A DNA stretch of 64,000 bases from Actinobacteria bacterium HGW-Actinobacteria-6 (GTDB lineage: Bacteria; Actinomycetota; Coriobacteriia; Anaerosomatales; Anaerosomataceae): contig PHEU01000003.1 in NCBI GenBank assembly GCA_002841295.1, positions 25,884-89,883 of the forward strand, written 5' to 3'. The translations under genes were made by a program, and so were the position numbers. Within the stretch, counting starts at the first letter, position 1; each line of letters opens with the position of its first letter. The notes under the pieces are model-generated. The model ran no database searches. It saw nothing but the letters and a program-made list of their open reading frames with translations, and was not told the DNA's origin. This document shows positions 51,443 through 60,874 of this stretch, piece after piece.

Positions 51443-51802
51443 TCAGCCGGCGTGGGCTTCGCCCGCTTCTGTGAGTTCTTCAAGCGATCCTGCGACGAAC
51501 GCTGCAATCGCTTCACGCACGGTCATTCCCGCACCGTTATAGCCACGGACCCCGGCGACCCCCAGAGCCGCGAAAGCCTTGGGACCGAGATGCCCCGTGA
51601 TGACCGTCTTGGCTCCCTGGTCGGAGACGATCTCCGCCGAGGCGATGCCCGCGCCCTGCAGTGCGTTGCGGTTAGTAGCATTCTCGATTGACTCAAGCGA
51701 GTCGTTATCGGTATCGGTGACGATGAGGTACATCGCCCGACCGAAGCGCTCGTCGACGCGATCGTCCAATCCCGGCCCAAGTGCAGAGACGACGACCTTC
51801 AT
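51443..51802 (-). CDS. Dinitrogenase iron-molybdenum cofactor family protein, copy 2
   Basis: A 119-residue protein: 'KVVVSALGPGLDDRVDERFG' at the start and 'KTVITGHLGPKAFAALGVAG' in the middle are the NifX/NifB-C-terminal pattern. The start ATG 51800-51802 overlaps the stop of the tiny upstream gene (ATGA), which decides between it and the GTG three codons earlier. It is predicted to bind a metal cluster and to work with the MinD-ferredoxin ATPases encoded downstream. Confidence 0.85.
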   Translation of the reverse strand: MKVVVSALGPGLDDRVDERFGRAMYLIVTDTDNDSLESIENATNRNALQGAGIASAEIVSDQGAKTVITGHLGPKAFAALGVAGVRGYNGAGMTVREAIAAFVAGSLEELTEAGEAHAG

Positions 51803-51990
51803 CGCGCCCACCGCCGACCAAGCCCTTGACCCATACCCGCACCTCGTCCGGCACCACGTCCACGGCCAAGGCCGCGCCCAACACTGAGCCTGGTGCGATT
51901 TTCATCCGTCACGGGAGCCATGCACACTCCGCGGCCACCACCTGTAAGCGGACCCTTGCCTTCCGGGCCCGTAGCATCACGTCCTGGCAT
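51799..51990 (-). CDS. Small glycine-rich DUF5320-type protein
   Basis: A 63-residue protein beginning 'PGRDATGPEGKGPLTGGGRG' and ending in a Gly/Arg-rich tail (RGLGRGRGAGRGAGMGQGLG). The opening PxGDxTGPxGxGPxTGxGxG is the pattern of DUF5320 proteins that accompany dinitrogenase-cofactor-like proteins in anaerobes. The start ATG 51988-51990 has an AAGGAGG box and lies inside the 3' end of padR. The function is unknown; a single Cys in 'GVCMAP' could bind metal. Confidence 0.75.
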   Translation of the reverse strand: MPGRDATGPEGKGPLTGGGRGVCMAPVTDENRTRLSVGRGLGRGRGAGRGAGMGQGLGRRWAR

Positions 51991-52429
51991 CGTTCGTACC
52001 TCCTTCTGTCTCTGCGCTCTCCCCACCAGGAAGACCGGCTCGAACCTCATCGATGAGGACTCCGAGCACCCGGCGGCGCTCCTCCAGGTGCGCCAGCCAA
52101 TGGCCGAGCAACACCCGTCCCTCATCGGTCAGCTTGTAGGCACGACGCTGCGGACCCGAGTCGCCATCCTCCCAGGTCGAGATAACGGTTCCCGCGGCCT
52201 CGAAACGCCTTAGCATCCGATAGAGACCGCCGGGATCAGGCGTAAGGTCCCCGTCGGTCATCTCTTCGATGATACGGACGAGGTCGTAGCCATGGGCCTC
52301 AGAGCGTGCAAGTGCCGCCAGAATCGTCGGTTCCAGCAAGCTGCCCCGACCGACGCCGACACCACGCCCGCGACCGCCGCCTTCGCAACAGCGTCGTCGT
52401 ACCGGCTCAGGGTGTGACAGGTCTTCCAT
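51977..52429 (-). CDS. PadR-family transcriptional regulator
   Basis: A 150-residue protein. After a Gly/Arg-rich and Cys-containing N-terminus (residues 1-30, with RRRCCEGGG), the PadR winged helix follows: 'LLEPTILAALARSEAHGYDL', 'DLTPDPGGLYRMLRRFEAAG' and 'RRAYKLTDEGRVLLGHWLAH'. A helical dimerisation tail completes it. It heads the operon with the glycine-rich, dinitrogenase-cofactor and MinD-ferredoxin genes and probably represses it. The two adjacent cysteines near the N-terminus might sense metal or redox state, which is speculative. Confidence 0.87.
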   Translation of the reverse strand: MEDLSHPEPVRRRCCEGGGRGRGVGVGRGSLLEPTILAALARSEAHGYDLVRIIEEMTDGDLTPDPGGLYRMLRRFEAAGTVISTWEDGDSGPQRRAYKLTDEGRVLLGHWLAHLEERRRVLGVLIDEVRAGLPGGESAETEGGTNDART

Positions 52430-52452
52430 TGTTACTCCTTGTACGTTGCCGA

Positions 52453-52479
52453 CACCTATATGTATATGACATCTAGGTG
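52453..52479. promoter_or_regulatory. Inverted repeat upstream of padR, candidate autoregulatory operator
   Basis: CACCTA and TAGGTG are separated by 15 bp that are AT-rich and contain ATATGTATAT. It lies 24-50 bp upstream of the padR start codon in otherwise GC-rich DNA, the position expected for an operator/promoter overlap. Confidence 0.45.
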
Positions 52480-52513
52480 CGCAAAGCAAGCTCTCGCACC
52501 AACGGACGCAAGA

Positions 52514-52539
52514 AAGGGCGCCGCTTTCGCGACGCCCTT
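52514..52539 (-). terminator. Intrinsic-type terminator after ftsH
   Basis: On the minus strand AAGGGCGTCGC and GCGGCGCCCTT form an 11-bp stem with one G-U pair around a GAAA tetraloop, followed by TTCTTG. It lies 23 bp after the ftsH stop. Confidence 0.7.
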
Positions 52540-52561
52540 ACAGAATTCTGCTGCTGCTGCG

Positions 52562-54544
52562 CTATGCCGTCGTGACCCCGCTCGGACCCGACATCGGCGG
52601 CACATCAAGCAGCGGACGTGAGTCCTCGGGCGCGGCCGGGGGCTCCTCTGTGGCAGTCCCATCGTCATCCTTGGGAGGCTCCGCGGCCTGCTGCGCTGCC
52701 TCCTTCACCAAGAATTCGTCCCAGGTGTTGTTGAGCAACGCCTCAAGCTCTTCCTTGTCGACCGTTTCACGCTCAACAAGTACGTCGGCCATCAGATCGA
52801 GTTGATCGCGACGATCGCTCAGGATCTTGAAAGCCTTATCGAAGCCCTCGTCGATCATGCGACGGACTTCCTTGTCGATCTCAAACGCGATTTCCTGGCT
52901 GTAGTTCGGCGTGTTGGAGAAGTCCCTGCCGAGGAACACCTCGTGCTCCTGCTCGCCGAGCGTCATCGGTCCAAGCTTTTCGCTCATGCCGTAGCGGGTG
53001 ATCATCTGGCGAGCGAGCTTGGTTGCGCGCTCGATATCGTTACTCGCACCGGTCGTGATATCGCCGATGGCGATCTCCTCGGCAACACGACCACCCAGGA
53101 GCATCGCGATCTCGTCGAGCATCTCGCCGCGTGCGTTCAGGAATTTGTCTTCCATCGGAAGCGCGAGCGTGTAGCCAAGCGCCTTCCCGCGAGAGATCAC
53201 GCTGATCTTGTGGATCGGGTCAGTATCCGGCAGTACATGCCCAACGAGGGCGTGGCCGGCCTCGTGGTACGCGATGATCCGCTTCTCTTTGTCCGAGATA
53301 AGCCTGCTCTTCTTCTCAGGGCCGGCGATCACGCGCTCGATTGATTCCTCGAGCTCGATCATCTCGACCTGCTTCTTACCATGGCGCGCTGCAAGCAGCG
53401 CAGCCTCGTTCACCATGTTGGCAAGATCCGCGCCGGTGAAGCCGGGCGTGCGGCTTGCGATGACCTCAAGGTCGACCGCGTCTGATACTGGCTTGCCGCG
53501 CGAGTGGATCTTGAGAATCTCGTGGCGACCTTTGCGATCAGGACGATCCACTGTGACCTGACGGTCAAAACGGCCCGGGCGCAACAGCGCCGAATCGAGA
53601 ACGTCAGGACGGTTGGTCGCCGCCATGACGATGACGTTGTCCTTGAGATCGAAACCATCCATCTCAACGAGGAGCTGGTTGAGCGTCTGTTCACGCTCGT
53701 CGTGCCCGCCGCCGAGTCCGGCGCCACGCATACGACCGACGGCATCGAGTTCATCGATGAAGACGATGCAAGGACTTGCAGCCTTTGCCTGCTCGAAGAG
53801 ATCTCGAACACGGCTGGCACCGACACCGACGAACATCTCGACGAAGTCAGAACCTGCAATCGTGAAGAACGGAACGCCAGCCTCGCCCGCAACGGCGCGT
53901 GCGAGCAGCGTCTTACCGGTTCCGGGAGGACCCACGAGCAAGACACCCTTCGGGATCTTCGCACCGAGCGCCTGGAACTTGCCGGGGTTCGCCAGGAACT
54001 CCTTGATCTCCTGCAGCTCCTCGACAGCCTCCTCAACGCCAGCTACATCCTTGAAAGTGATCTTCGGCTGGTCACGCGTGAGGCGCTTTGCCCGAGACTT
54101 GCCGAACTGCATCACCTTGGAATTGCCGCCCTGCATCTGATTGATGAAGAAGAACATCACACCGACGATGAGCACGATCGGCACGACTTGGATGAGCAGC
54201 GTGAGCCACCAGCTGGTGTCTTGGTTGTTCACCGTTGTGCCCTCAAGCGGGGGGTTCTCGGCAATGAGCGTCGCGAATGAATCCTCGCCGAGGTACGTCG
54301 TCGTGTAGTCGAGCTTTTCTTTCTTGGCCTTGGCAGCGGAGTCTGCGTAGTACGACCCGTTGACCGCCTGCGTCTTGCGCTGCACGTCGGCAGTGATTAC
54401 GCGCTCGGACTTGAGCGCGGTCACAAACTCGCTGTAAGAGAGCTGCGAGACCTTGGCACTCGAGTCGAAGTTGTTGGCAACAAAGAGCAGCGCCACCACT
54501 ATAAGCAGCAGGTACAGCAGCGCGGTTCTCAGGTTCCTGTTCAC
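52562..54544 (-). CDS. ftsH: ATP-dependent zinc metalloprotease FtsH
   Basis: A 660-residue membrane protease. Two transmembrane segments (about residues 7-24 and 112-132) flank an extracytoplasmic domain. The AAA+ module follows with Walker A GPPGTGKT (about residue 210), Walker B '[14 protein letters not shown]' and the second region of homology 'RPGRFDRQV'. The zinc site HEAGH is at about residue 430. The C-terminus is Pro/Glu-rich. It degrades misfolded or short-lived membrane and cytosolic proteins. The order tilS-hpt-ftsH is a classic one in Gram-positive bacteria. Confidence 0.97.
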   Translation of the reverse strand: MNRNLRTALLYLLLIVVALLFVANNFDSSAKVSQLSYSEFVTALKSERVITADVQRKTQAVNGSYYADSAAKAKKEKLDYTTTYLGEDSFATLIAENPPLEGTTVNNQDTSWWLTLLIQVVPIVLIVGVMFFFINQMQGGNSKVMQFGKSRAKRLTRDQPKITFKDVAGVEEAVEELQEIKEFLANPGKFQALGAKIPKGVLLVGPPGTGKTLLARAVAGEAGVPFFTIAGSDFVEMFVGVGASRVRDLFEQAKAASPCIVFIDELDAVGRMRGAGLGGGHDEREQTLNQLLVEMDGFDLKDNVIVMAATNRPDVLDSALLRPGRFDRQVTVDRPDRKGRHEILKIHSRGKPVSDAVDLEVIASRTPGFTGADLANMVNEAALLAARHGKKQVEMIELEESIERVIAGPEKKSRLISDKEKRIIAYHEAGHALVGHVLPDTDPIHKISVISRGKALGYTLALPMEDKFLNARGEMLDEIAMLLGGRVAEEIAIGDITTGASNDIERATKLARQMITRYGMSEKLGPMTLGEQEHEVFLGRDFSNTPNYSQEIAFEIDKEVRRMIDEGFDKAFKILSDRRDQLDLMADVLVERETVDKEELEALLNNTWDEFLVKEAAQQAAEPPKDDDGTATEEPPAAPEDSRPLLDVPPMSGPSGVTTA

Positions 54545-54568
54545 AGATCACACCCCTTGTCAGGCGGT

Positions 54569-55108
54569 CTAGTTGGAGTAGACCTCCGGTTTGAGCACCC
54601 CGATGTACGGGAGGTTGCGGTAGAGCTCGGCATAGTCGAGGCCGTATCCCACGACGAACTCGTCGGGAATCTCGAATCCTGTGTACCTGCAATCAATCGG
54701 CACCCGTTGCTTACCCGGTTTGCAGAGCAGCGTCACGACTTCCAGGCTCCTGGGCTTACGCGAGGCGAGGTTGCGGAGCAAGTACTTGAGGGTGAGCCCG
54801 GTGTCGAGGATGTCCTCGACAACGAGAACGTCGCGTCCCTCAATGACCTCGTCGAGGTCCTTGATGATACGAACGACGCCTGACGACTTCGTGGAACTCC
54901 CGTACGACGAGACTGCCATGAAGTCGATCTCCACAGGCCCGTCGATCGAGCGCGCGAGATCGGCTACGAAGAGCGACGCGCCTCGGAGTACCGCAACGAG
55001 CAAGAGCGTGCGGCCTTCATAATCGGCCGCGATTTGAGCACCCAGCTCGCGAACGCGCTGCTGGATCTGTTCCTCGGTGTAAACGACTTCCTTGACGTCC
55101 GGGTGCAT
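54569..55108 (-). CDS. hpt: Hypoxanthine phosphoribosyltransferase
   Basis: A 179-residue purine-salvage enzyme that makes IMP or GMP from hypoxanthine or guanine and PRPP. Signatures are '[20 protein letters not shown]', '[19 protein letters not shown]', the PRPP loop '[19 protein letters not shown]' and '[20 protein letters not shown]'. The start ATG 55106-55108 is favoured over the longer frame to 55168, which would overlap tilS. It lies between tilS and ftsH as in many Firmicutes and Actinobacteria. Confidence 0.95.
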   Translation of the reverse strand: MHPDVKEVVYTEEQIQQRVRELGAQIAADYEGRTLLLVAVLRGASLFVADLARSIDGPVEIDFMAVSSYGSSTKSSGVVRIIKDLDEVIEGRDVLVVEDILDTGLTLKYLLRNLASRKPRSLEVVTLLCKPGKQRVPIDCRYTGFEIPDEFVVGYGLDYAELYRNLPYIGVLKPEVYSN

Positions 55109-55157
55109 ATTCCGACGCGTCCTTTCGATCCCCCGCCCGACCATCTCATCCGGTCGG

Positions 55158-56564
55158 TCAGCTGCCAACTTCCGGTCTGTACCACGAGAGCGCCAGAACG
55201 CGGCGTGTCTCGGCAGTCACCTTACATCGCTCATCCAGCCGAACGCCCGCAACCCACACGATACCTGCTCCGTCACGAATGACGGGGGTACCCGCGCGAA
55301 GCCGTTTCGGAACCTTCACATCTGTGAGCAGGTCTTGCAGCTTCTTCGTGCCTGTCATGCCGAGCGGCGTCATCCTATCGCCGTCCCTCGGCCCATCAAC
55401 CGTGAGCACACCGCGGAGTGTGTCCGCATCCACGAATGCCGAGAACGGGTCATTCGTTAGATCTCCGGGTGCAACAAGCGCGGCCTCGATTGACCCAACC
55501 ATACCGAGGTCGCACCTACCCGGCCATTCGAGCAAACAGGGTGCCACCGACGGGGAAACGTCGTCCCGCCGGGAAACATATAGTTTACCGTACTCGTCGG
55601 CCGCACGCAGACCGAATGGCAGGTCGTGTGCAAATGCCTCGACAGACAGCCCCTCCACGAGCGCCTCGATGTGCGCCGCTTCCAGTCGCGACGCATCCGG
55701 AAACGCGCGCAGCAACGCCTCGCGGATCGTTCTGCGCGCCATCGGGCGCGAGAGCGTGCGCATCTGCTGCGACTCAAATGCGAGTCGGCCGTTCTCGAAA
55801 CTCGCGAAGTCCCGTGAGAACGCCGAGGCCATCTCCGAGAGGAGCGAGTCTTCCTCGGCAATGATCCGGACGTTGCGCGCGAGCGTCTCAGCGAACGCCG
55901 GGTTACGGGTCTGCGCTAGCGGCAGCAAGTCGTGGCGGACCCAGGAACGCAAACGAGAAGTGTCGGCGTTGGTGGCGTCTTCGCGCCACGGCTGATTGAG
56001 GCCCGTGAGGTAGCTCACGATCTCCGCGCGGCGTGCGCCGATGAGCGGCCGCACGACGCGCCCGCGAACGGGGGCGATAGCACGTAAGCCGCCAGGACCG
56101 GCACCGGTGACGAGCCGCATGAGGAACGTCTCGGCCTGGTCATCAAGCGTGTGTGCAACGGCGATGCGACCGCGAAGCGGCGAGAGCCCCAACGCTTCAC
56201 AGCGCGAATCGACCTCGCTGTCCGCAAAGCGATAACGGATCCGGCGACCTGCGTCTTCCAGGTTGAGACCCTCAGCCTCGGCATACGCACCGACATCGAA
56301 GCGAGCGACGGTGCAGGGTACGCCGAGAGCCTCACAGAGCACTTCAACCGAGGTGGCGTCACCGTCGGATGCCTCGCCGCGCAGCATGTGATTAACGTGC
56401 AGCACCGAGAGGCCCGCGAATTCGCCGAGATCTCGCGAGGCGAGCAGCCGCAGCATGGCGACGCTGTCGGCGCCGCCTGAGACGAGCGCGAGCACGACGG
56501 AGCCTGCGGGCAGCATCTCGTGCTCGGCGACGGCGATGCGGGCGATTTCGGTCAGCGGAGTCAT
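55158..56564 (-). CDS. tilS: tRNA(Ile)-lysidine synthase
   Basis: A 468-residue enzyme that converts C34 of tRNA-Ile(CAU) to lysidine. The PP-loop is '[20 protein letters not shown]' (about residues 25-45), where the usual SGGxDS is intact. '[20 protein letters not shown]' and '[20 protein letters not shown]' follow. The C-terminal TilS domains end with '[20 protein letters not shown]' and '[14 protein letters not shown]'. The start is ATG 56562-56564. Confidence 0.95.
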   Translation of the reverse strand: MTPLTEIARIAVAEHEMLPAGSVVLALVSGGADSVAMLRLLASRDLGEFAGLSVLHVNHMLRGEASDGDATSVEVLCEALGVPCTVARFDVGAYAEAEGLNLEDAGRRIRYRFADSEVDSRCEALGLSPLRGRIAVAHTLDDQAETFLMRLVTGAGPGGLRAIAPVRGRVVRPLIGARRAEIVSYLTGLNQPWREDATNADTSRLRSWVRHDLLPLAQTRNPAFAETLARNVRIIAEEDSLLSEMASAFSRDFASFENGRLAFESQQMRTLSRPMARRTIREALLRAFPDASRLEAAHIEALVEGLSVEAFAHDLPFGLRAADEYGKLYVSRRDDVSPSVAPCLLEWPGRCDLGMVGSIEAALVAPGDLTNDPFSAFVDADTLRGVLTVDGPRDGDRMTPLGMTGTKKLQDLLTDVKVPKRLRAGTPVIRDGAGIVWVAGVRLDERCKVTAETRRVLALSWYRPEVGS

Positions 56565-56604
56565 GCTCACAGGGTACGGGCTAAGCGGCGGGCGCGCCAC
56601 CCGC

Positions 56605-57360
56605 TCAGGTCGTAGCCGCTGAATCAGCAACGGTCACGGCCGCCTCGATCTGCCCGAGCACGGCGTCGGCCAACACGGCAAGCATCGCAGCCGGAATCGC
56701 GCCCTCTAGCACGTACGCCATGTTCTGGACCGCGAGCCCACCGATGATCGGCACGCCGAGACCTCCTGTCCCGATCGCAGCCCCCACGGTTGCAGTACCG
56801 ATGTTGATCGCAACCGAGGTTCGCACACCGCTGACGATCACGCGGGCCGCCAGCGGCAGCTCGACCCGCAAAAGGCGCTGGCTCGGGCTCATCCCCATCC
56901 CCTCGGCAGCGTCGAGCACGGCTCGTGGCACCGCTTCGATGCCGGCTATCGCGGAACCGACCACCGGGAAGAGGCCGTAGATCGAAAGCGCCATGACGGT
57001 TGGCCAGAAGCCAAAACCGAGTACCGGCATCGCCAGCGCAAGCACCGCTATCGGCGGAAACGTCTGCCCGAGGTCTGTCGCGGCGATAACGAGCGAGCGG
57101 AACTCGGCGCCTCTGCGCCGCGTCACGAATATGCCAAGCGGAATGCCAATCACGATCGTCACCGCGCTCGAGACGCCGACAAGCGCAAGATGCTGCGCAA
57201 CGAACGCCGCCAGGGTGTCTCTCGGCATGAGAACCATCGGTTGGGCCGGGAAGATCGCGCGAAGCAACGACTCCCAGAACCCCTGCGCGCTCACGAGCCA
57301 CGCGAAGGCAGCTGCAGCAAGCGCGACAAGTTCGAGGTTTATGCGGCGCCGGGAGCTCAC
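56605..57360 (-). CDS. Osmoprotectant (glycine betaine/choline-type) ABC transporter permease, OpuBD-like
   Basis: A 251-residue membrane protein with about six transmembrane segments. The binding-protein-dependent permease signature is at 'DAAEGMGMSPSQRLLRVELP' (EAA loop) with 'VGAAIGTGGLGVPIIGGLAV' after it. It pairs with the other permease (58484-59659), the ATPase and the lipoprotein to import quaternary ammonium compounds. The GTG start overlaps the ATPase stop (GTGA). Confidence 0.88.
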   Translation of the reverse strand: MSSRRRINLELVALAAAAFAWLVSAQGFWESLLRAIFPAQPMVLMPRDTLAAFVAQHLALVGVSSAVTIVIGIPLGIFVTRRRGAEFRSLVIAATDLGQTFPPIAVLALAMPVLGFGFWPTVMALSIYGLFPVVGSAIAGIEAVPRAVLDAAEGMGMSPSQRLLRVELPLAARVIVSGVRTSVAINIGTATVGAAIGTGGLGVPIIGGLAVQNMAYVLEGAIPAAMLAVLADAVLGQIEAAVTVADSAATT

Positions 57361-58487
57361 GCGGCTCCCTCCGGAGGCAGATTGGAGATGTGCTCGTCAC
57401 CTTCGGTCATCGCGTCTTCGACGGCCGCAAAGGTGACTTCCCCAAGCAGCACGTCGTTTCTGTCAGTGACAGCGATGCTGCGGAACCCAAGCCCGAGCAT
57501 GCGCGAGAGCGCGTCACGCAAACTGTCGTCAGGACGCACGGATGCATCCGCCGGGACGACGCGAGTGAGGGCAGCCTCAGGGACCGAACCCTCATCCAGC
57601 CCGAGCGTGTCGACCCATCCGATGAGGCGGCCATCGGGCTCGACCACGTACGCGAACCGGCGCCGCCCGGCGCCAACCTGCAGAGTCAGCAGGTCCGCGC
57701 CATCGAGAACCGTCGCCGGCGAGCGCATGACATCTTCGACGCGCACGCGCACGAGACGCTTGAGCGCGCGGTCTGCACCCACGAAGTCGTGCACGAACTT
57801 GTTCGCGGGGTGGTTGAGAACCTCCTCAGGGGTGTCGAACTGCTGGAGTTTCCCGTCGCGCATAATGGCGATCTTGTCGGCGAGACGGATAGCCTCATCG
57901 ATGTCATGCGTGACGAAGATGACAGTCTTCTTCAGTTCGCGCTGGATGCGCGCGAACTCGGACTGCAGCCGCTCGCGGTTGAGCGGGTCGACCGCGCCGA
58001 ATGGCTCGTCCATGAGCAGCACCGGCGGGTCCGCCGCGAGTGCCCGGGCGACACCGACGCGCTGCGCCTCGCCGCCGGAGAGCTGGCGCGGGTACTTGTC
58101 GCGATACGCGTTCGGGTCCAGCCCCACAAGCTTGAGGAGTTCGTCGACGCGGTCGACCATGCGCGACTTCTCCCAGCCGAGCAGGCGCGGCACGACGCAG
58201 ATGTTTCCGGCGACCGTCAGATGCGGGAAGAGCCCGATCGACTGAATAACGTAGCCAAGGCCGCGACGCAACTCCTCGGCGGGTAGCGACAGGATGTCGC
58301 GATCGTCAACGAAGATGTGGCCTGACGTGGGCTCGATGAGACGATTGATCATCCGCAGCGTGGTGGTCTTACCACAGCCCGACGGGCCGATAAGCACGCA
58401 GACTTCTCCCTCGGCGATCTCAAGTGACAGCGAGTCCACGGCAGTCTCATCGCCGTATCGGCGAGTGATGTCCTCAAGCCGGATCAT
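57357..58487 (-). CDS. Osmoprotectant ABC transporter ATP-binding protein with CBS domains, OpuBA-like
   Basis: A 376-residue ATPase. Walker A is 'IGPSGCGKTTTLRMI' (about residue 34), the signature motif 'LSGGEAQRVGVARALAADP', and Walker B 'VLLMDEPFGAVDPLNRERLQ'. The C-terminal about 125 residues hold CBS-domain repeats ('RVEDVMRSPATVLDGADLLT' and 'DALSRMLGLGFRSIAVTDRN'), which in this family gate transport by ionic strength or c-di-AMP. Overlapping codons with both permease genes. Confidence 0.93.
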   Translation of the reverse strand: MIRLEDITRRYGDETAVDSLSLEIAEGEVCVLIGPSGCGKTTTLRMINRLIEPTSGHIFVDDRDILSLPAEELRRGLGYVIQSIGLFPHLTVAGNICVVPRLLGWEKSRMVDRVDELLKLVGLDPNAYRDKYPRQLSGGEAQRVGVARALAADPPVLLMDEPFGAVDPLNRERLQSEFARIQRELKKTVIFVTHDIDEAIRLADKIAIMRDGKLQQFDTPEEVLNHPANKFVHDFVGADRALKRLVRVRVEDVMRSPATVLDGADLLTLQVGAGRRRFAYVVEPDGRLIGWVDTLGLDEGSVPEAALTRVVPADASVRPDDSLRDALSRMLGLGFRSIAVTDRNDVLLGEVTFAAVEDAMTEGDEHISNLPPEGAA

Positions 58488-59659
58488 GCGCGGACTCCTT
58501 CCGGGGTGAACGCTCGCCCGAGCGCGGAAAGCGCGACGTCGGCGATCACCGCGAGTGCGATCACCGGCAGCGCGCCAAGCAAGATGAGGTCGGGTGCAAA
58601 CTGCCCGAGGCCTTCGAAGATGAGGATGCCGAGGTTGCGCGCGCCCGCGAAGACAGTAAGCGTCGTGATGCCGATAAGGAGCACGGCGGCGGTGCGGACA
58701 CCTTCAACGATGAGCGGCAGCGCTAGCGGGAACTCAACACGCCACAGCAGCTGCCACGAGCTCATGCCCATGCCTCGACCGGCATCGATAACGGCCGGTT
58801 CCACCTCGGCAAGGCCGACGTACGTATTACGCACGATGGGCAGAAGCGCGTAAAGCGTGAGTGCGATGAGGCCGGGGGCTGCGCCTATTCCGCGCACGCC
58901 GAGATCTCGGAGTAACGGGACCGCGACCCCGAGCGCAGCAAGCGGTGCGATCAACAGGCCGAGAAGTGCAAGGCTCGGCACTGTCTGGATGACGCCGGTC
59001 ACGCCGAGGGTGACCGCCCGGACGTGCCTGTTGCGCGTCGCCCATAACCCAAGCGGTACCCCAAGGAGCAGCCCAAAACCAAGACCTGCGCCCGACATCG
59101 CGAGATGACCGCCAAGGAGTGACCAGAACGAGCTGGCACGCACCGAGAACTCGCGTGCAAGCGAGATACGGTCAAGACCGCCCCACACGAACGCGGCGAT
59201 AACGGCTCCAGCAACGAGCACCAACGGTCCCGCCCAGCGCAGCAGCTTGCGACGCCGTTCCTCGCCGCCGGAGAAGCCGAGAATCGCCGTGCCAGCGAGC
59301 AGCACCCACACGCCTGAACCAAGCGACACGCGCGCAACCGCGGTCTGATCGACCAACAGCGCCGTTGACGCGGCGCCGAGCCCCCATGCGAGCGCGATCA
59401 CGAGCCCGTACCCGCTCGCTGTCGAGGATGCCGCGCGCGCTCTCGCGGTTGGAGCCACTGCCGAGAGGAACCCGACCGCAACCAACAACCACAGCAGGTA
59501 CGCCCACGGCCCCGCTGCGGCTACCGAGTACGCGTTGCCGGGCACAAGCCGGTTTGGGCGCAGCTCCACGAACGGAAGCACGGTGACGCCCGCAAGTGCG
59601 ACAAACGCACCCACGAGCGCCACCCGATCATATCGAGTCTGCGCGCTTTGCTCGGCCAC
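58484..59659 (-). CDS. Osmoprotectant ABC transporter permease with an extra N-terminal membrane domain, OpuBB-like
   Basis: A 391-residue protein, longer than the usual 210-250 residues. The C-terminal half is the permease proper, with the EAA loop 'DAGRGMGMSSWQLLWRVEFP' and 'LTVFAGARNLGILIFEGLGQ'. The first about 170 residues add four or five transmembrane segments with no family assignment. I chose GTG 59657-59659, just past the stop of the binding-protein gene; an in-frame GTG at 59695 overlaps it. Confidence 0.85.
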   Translation of the reverse strand: MAEQSAQTRYDRVALVGAFVALAGVTVLPFVELRPNRLVPGNAYSVAAAGPWAYLLWLLVAVGFLSAVAPTARARAASSTASGYGLVIALAWGLGAASTALLVDQTAVARVSLGSGVWVLLAGTAILGFSGGEERRRKLLRWAGPLVLVAGAVIAAFVWGGLDRISLAREFSVRASSFWSLLGGHLAMSGAGLGFGLLLGVPLGLWATRNRHVRAVTLGVTGVIQTVPSLALLGLLIAPLAALGVAVPLLRDLGVRGIGAAPGLIALTLYALLPIVRNTYVGLAEVEPAVIDAGRGMGMSSWQLLWRVEFPLALPLIVEGVRTAAVLLIGITTLTVFAGARNLGILIFEGLGQFAPDLILLGALPVIALAVIADVALSALGRAFTPEGVRA

Positions 59660-59660
59660 G

Positions 59661-60626
59661 CTACTTGATAAGCCCCTTCGATTGGAGATAATCACGCGCT
59701 ACCGTCTTCGGGTCTGCACCGTCAACGGCAACCTTGCCGTTGAGCTCCTGCAGCGTCTCGATCGTGAGGCCCTGGAACACCGGGTCAAGAATCGTCGCGA
59801 TCTCCGGATACTCCGTCATGACGTCTCCGCGAACCAGCGGCGCAGCCTCGTACACCGGCCAGATGCTCTTCGGATCACCGAGCGTCACCAGTCCAAGCGC
59901 CGAGAGGCTACCGTCAGTGCCGTACGCCATCGCGGCATTGGCACCATTGGTACCCTGAGCAGCAGCTGCCTCTGTCTGCGCGGTGTCGCCACCGGAAAGC
60001 ACGATGAGCTGATCGGCCTTCAGCTTGAAGCCGTACGCTGCCTCGATCGCCGGAACCCCGTCTTCGGTGCGGTCCACGAACTCCTGCGATGCGACAAGCT
60101 TCACTGCCCCGCCCTTGTTGATGTATGAGGCCCAGTCCTCAAGCGTCTTGATGTTCTCGCTTGTGGAAAGCGCCTCGGGGATGGCAATAGCCCAGGTGTT
60201 GTTGGCGGGAGCGCGCTCAAGCCACACGATGTCGTTCTGCTCGGCATCGAGCTTCTTGACCGCGTCGAATGCGGCCTGTGCGTCCTTGCTCACGCCGGGG
60301 TCGATCGTCGTTCCCGTGAAGAACTGCGTGAGCGCTGTGCCCGTGTATTCCGGATACATGTCGATCTCGCCAGCGAGCAACGCCTTGCGAACGACCTCCG
60401 TGGTGCCTGTCTTCGTCTTGTCGACGACCGTGAAGCCGTTGTCTTCCAACATCGCGACCATGATCTGGCCGAGCACGCCACCTTCTGTGTCGATCTTCGA
60501 GCCAACCGTCACGGTCCCGCCCGATTTCACCGTGTCTCCGTTGTCAGTCTCCGTACTGCTGGCACAACCAACAATCGCAAATGCCAGCGTGAAAACGACC
60601 ACCAGCACCACTACCCGCTTGAACAT
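59661..60626 (-). CDS. Osmoprotectant-binding lipoprotein, OpuBC/OpuCC-like
   Basis: A 321-residue extracytoplasmic binding protein. The lipobox IVGC gives a lipidated Cys at about residue 20. The mature part opens 'TVTVGSKIDTEGGVLGQIMV' and has 'EIDMYPEYTGTALTQFFTGT', the tyrosine region that builds the cage for quaternary amines in this family. The start ATG 60624-60626 has a GGAGGAGG box. It heads the four-gene transporter operon. Confidence 0.9.
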   Translation of the reverse strand: MFKRVVVLVVVFTLAFAIVGCASSTETDNGDTVKSGGTVTVGSKIDTEGGVLGQIMVAMLEDNGFTVVDKTKTGTTEVVRKALLAGEIDMYPEYTGTALTQFFTGTTIDPGVSKDAQAAFDAVKKLDAEQNDIVWLERAPANNTWAIAIPEALSTSENIKTLEDWASYINKGGAVKLVASQEFVDRTEDGVPAIEAAYGFKLKADQLIVLSGGDTAQTEAAAAQGTNGANAAMAYGTDGSLSALGLVTLGDPKSIWPVYEAAPLVRGDVMTEYPEIATILDPVFQGLTIETLQELNGKVAVDGADPKTVARDYLQSKGLIK

Positions 60627-60742
60627 GACTTCCTCCTCCATGTTGGGCGACGCGCCTGAGCGCCGTCCGATACGTGTTCATACCCGTTGTGACTTCTCTG
60701 CGCCGCTTCAGACTGTGAGAATCTGGGACATCTCGGCTGTAG

Positions 60743-60748
60743 TATAAT
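60743..60748 (+). promoter_or_regulatory. Candidate -10 box in the opuBC-mqnE divergent gap
   Basis: TATAAT stands 127 bp before the mqnE start in the 248-bp divergent gap (60627-60874). No matching -35 is apparent. On the other strand the overlapping TATACT could serve the transporter operon. The rest of the gap shows nothing recognisable. Confidence 0.3.
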
Positions 60749-60874
60749 GCAACCTGATACTGTTTATCACGCTGCACAATTTCTCCGGAGGCAGGAGCAA
60801 CCTGTGGCTAGCGTTCCTCGGCGGGGATAACTAGACTGGTTGGGTTCGGGTCCGACTCACTGATCGGAGTTATC

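Noticed and set aside
51035..51802. Part of a nitrogenase cluster
   Set aside because: Only cofactor-binding homologues are present; no nifHDK-type genes occur in the window and such homologues are common in non-fixing bacteria.
60743..60748. A firm promoter for mqnE at TATAAT
   Set aside because: No -35 element at proper spacing, so it is kept only as a low-confidence site.
60822..60834. Half-site resembling the FDH palindrome (ATAACTAGAC)
   Set aside because: It lacks the second arm, so it is not counted as a third copy.
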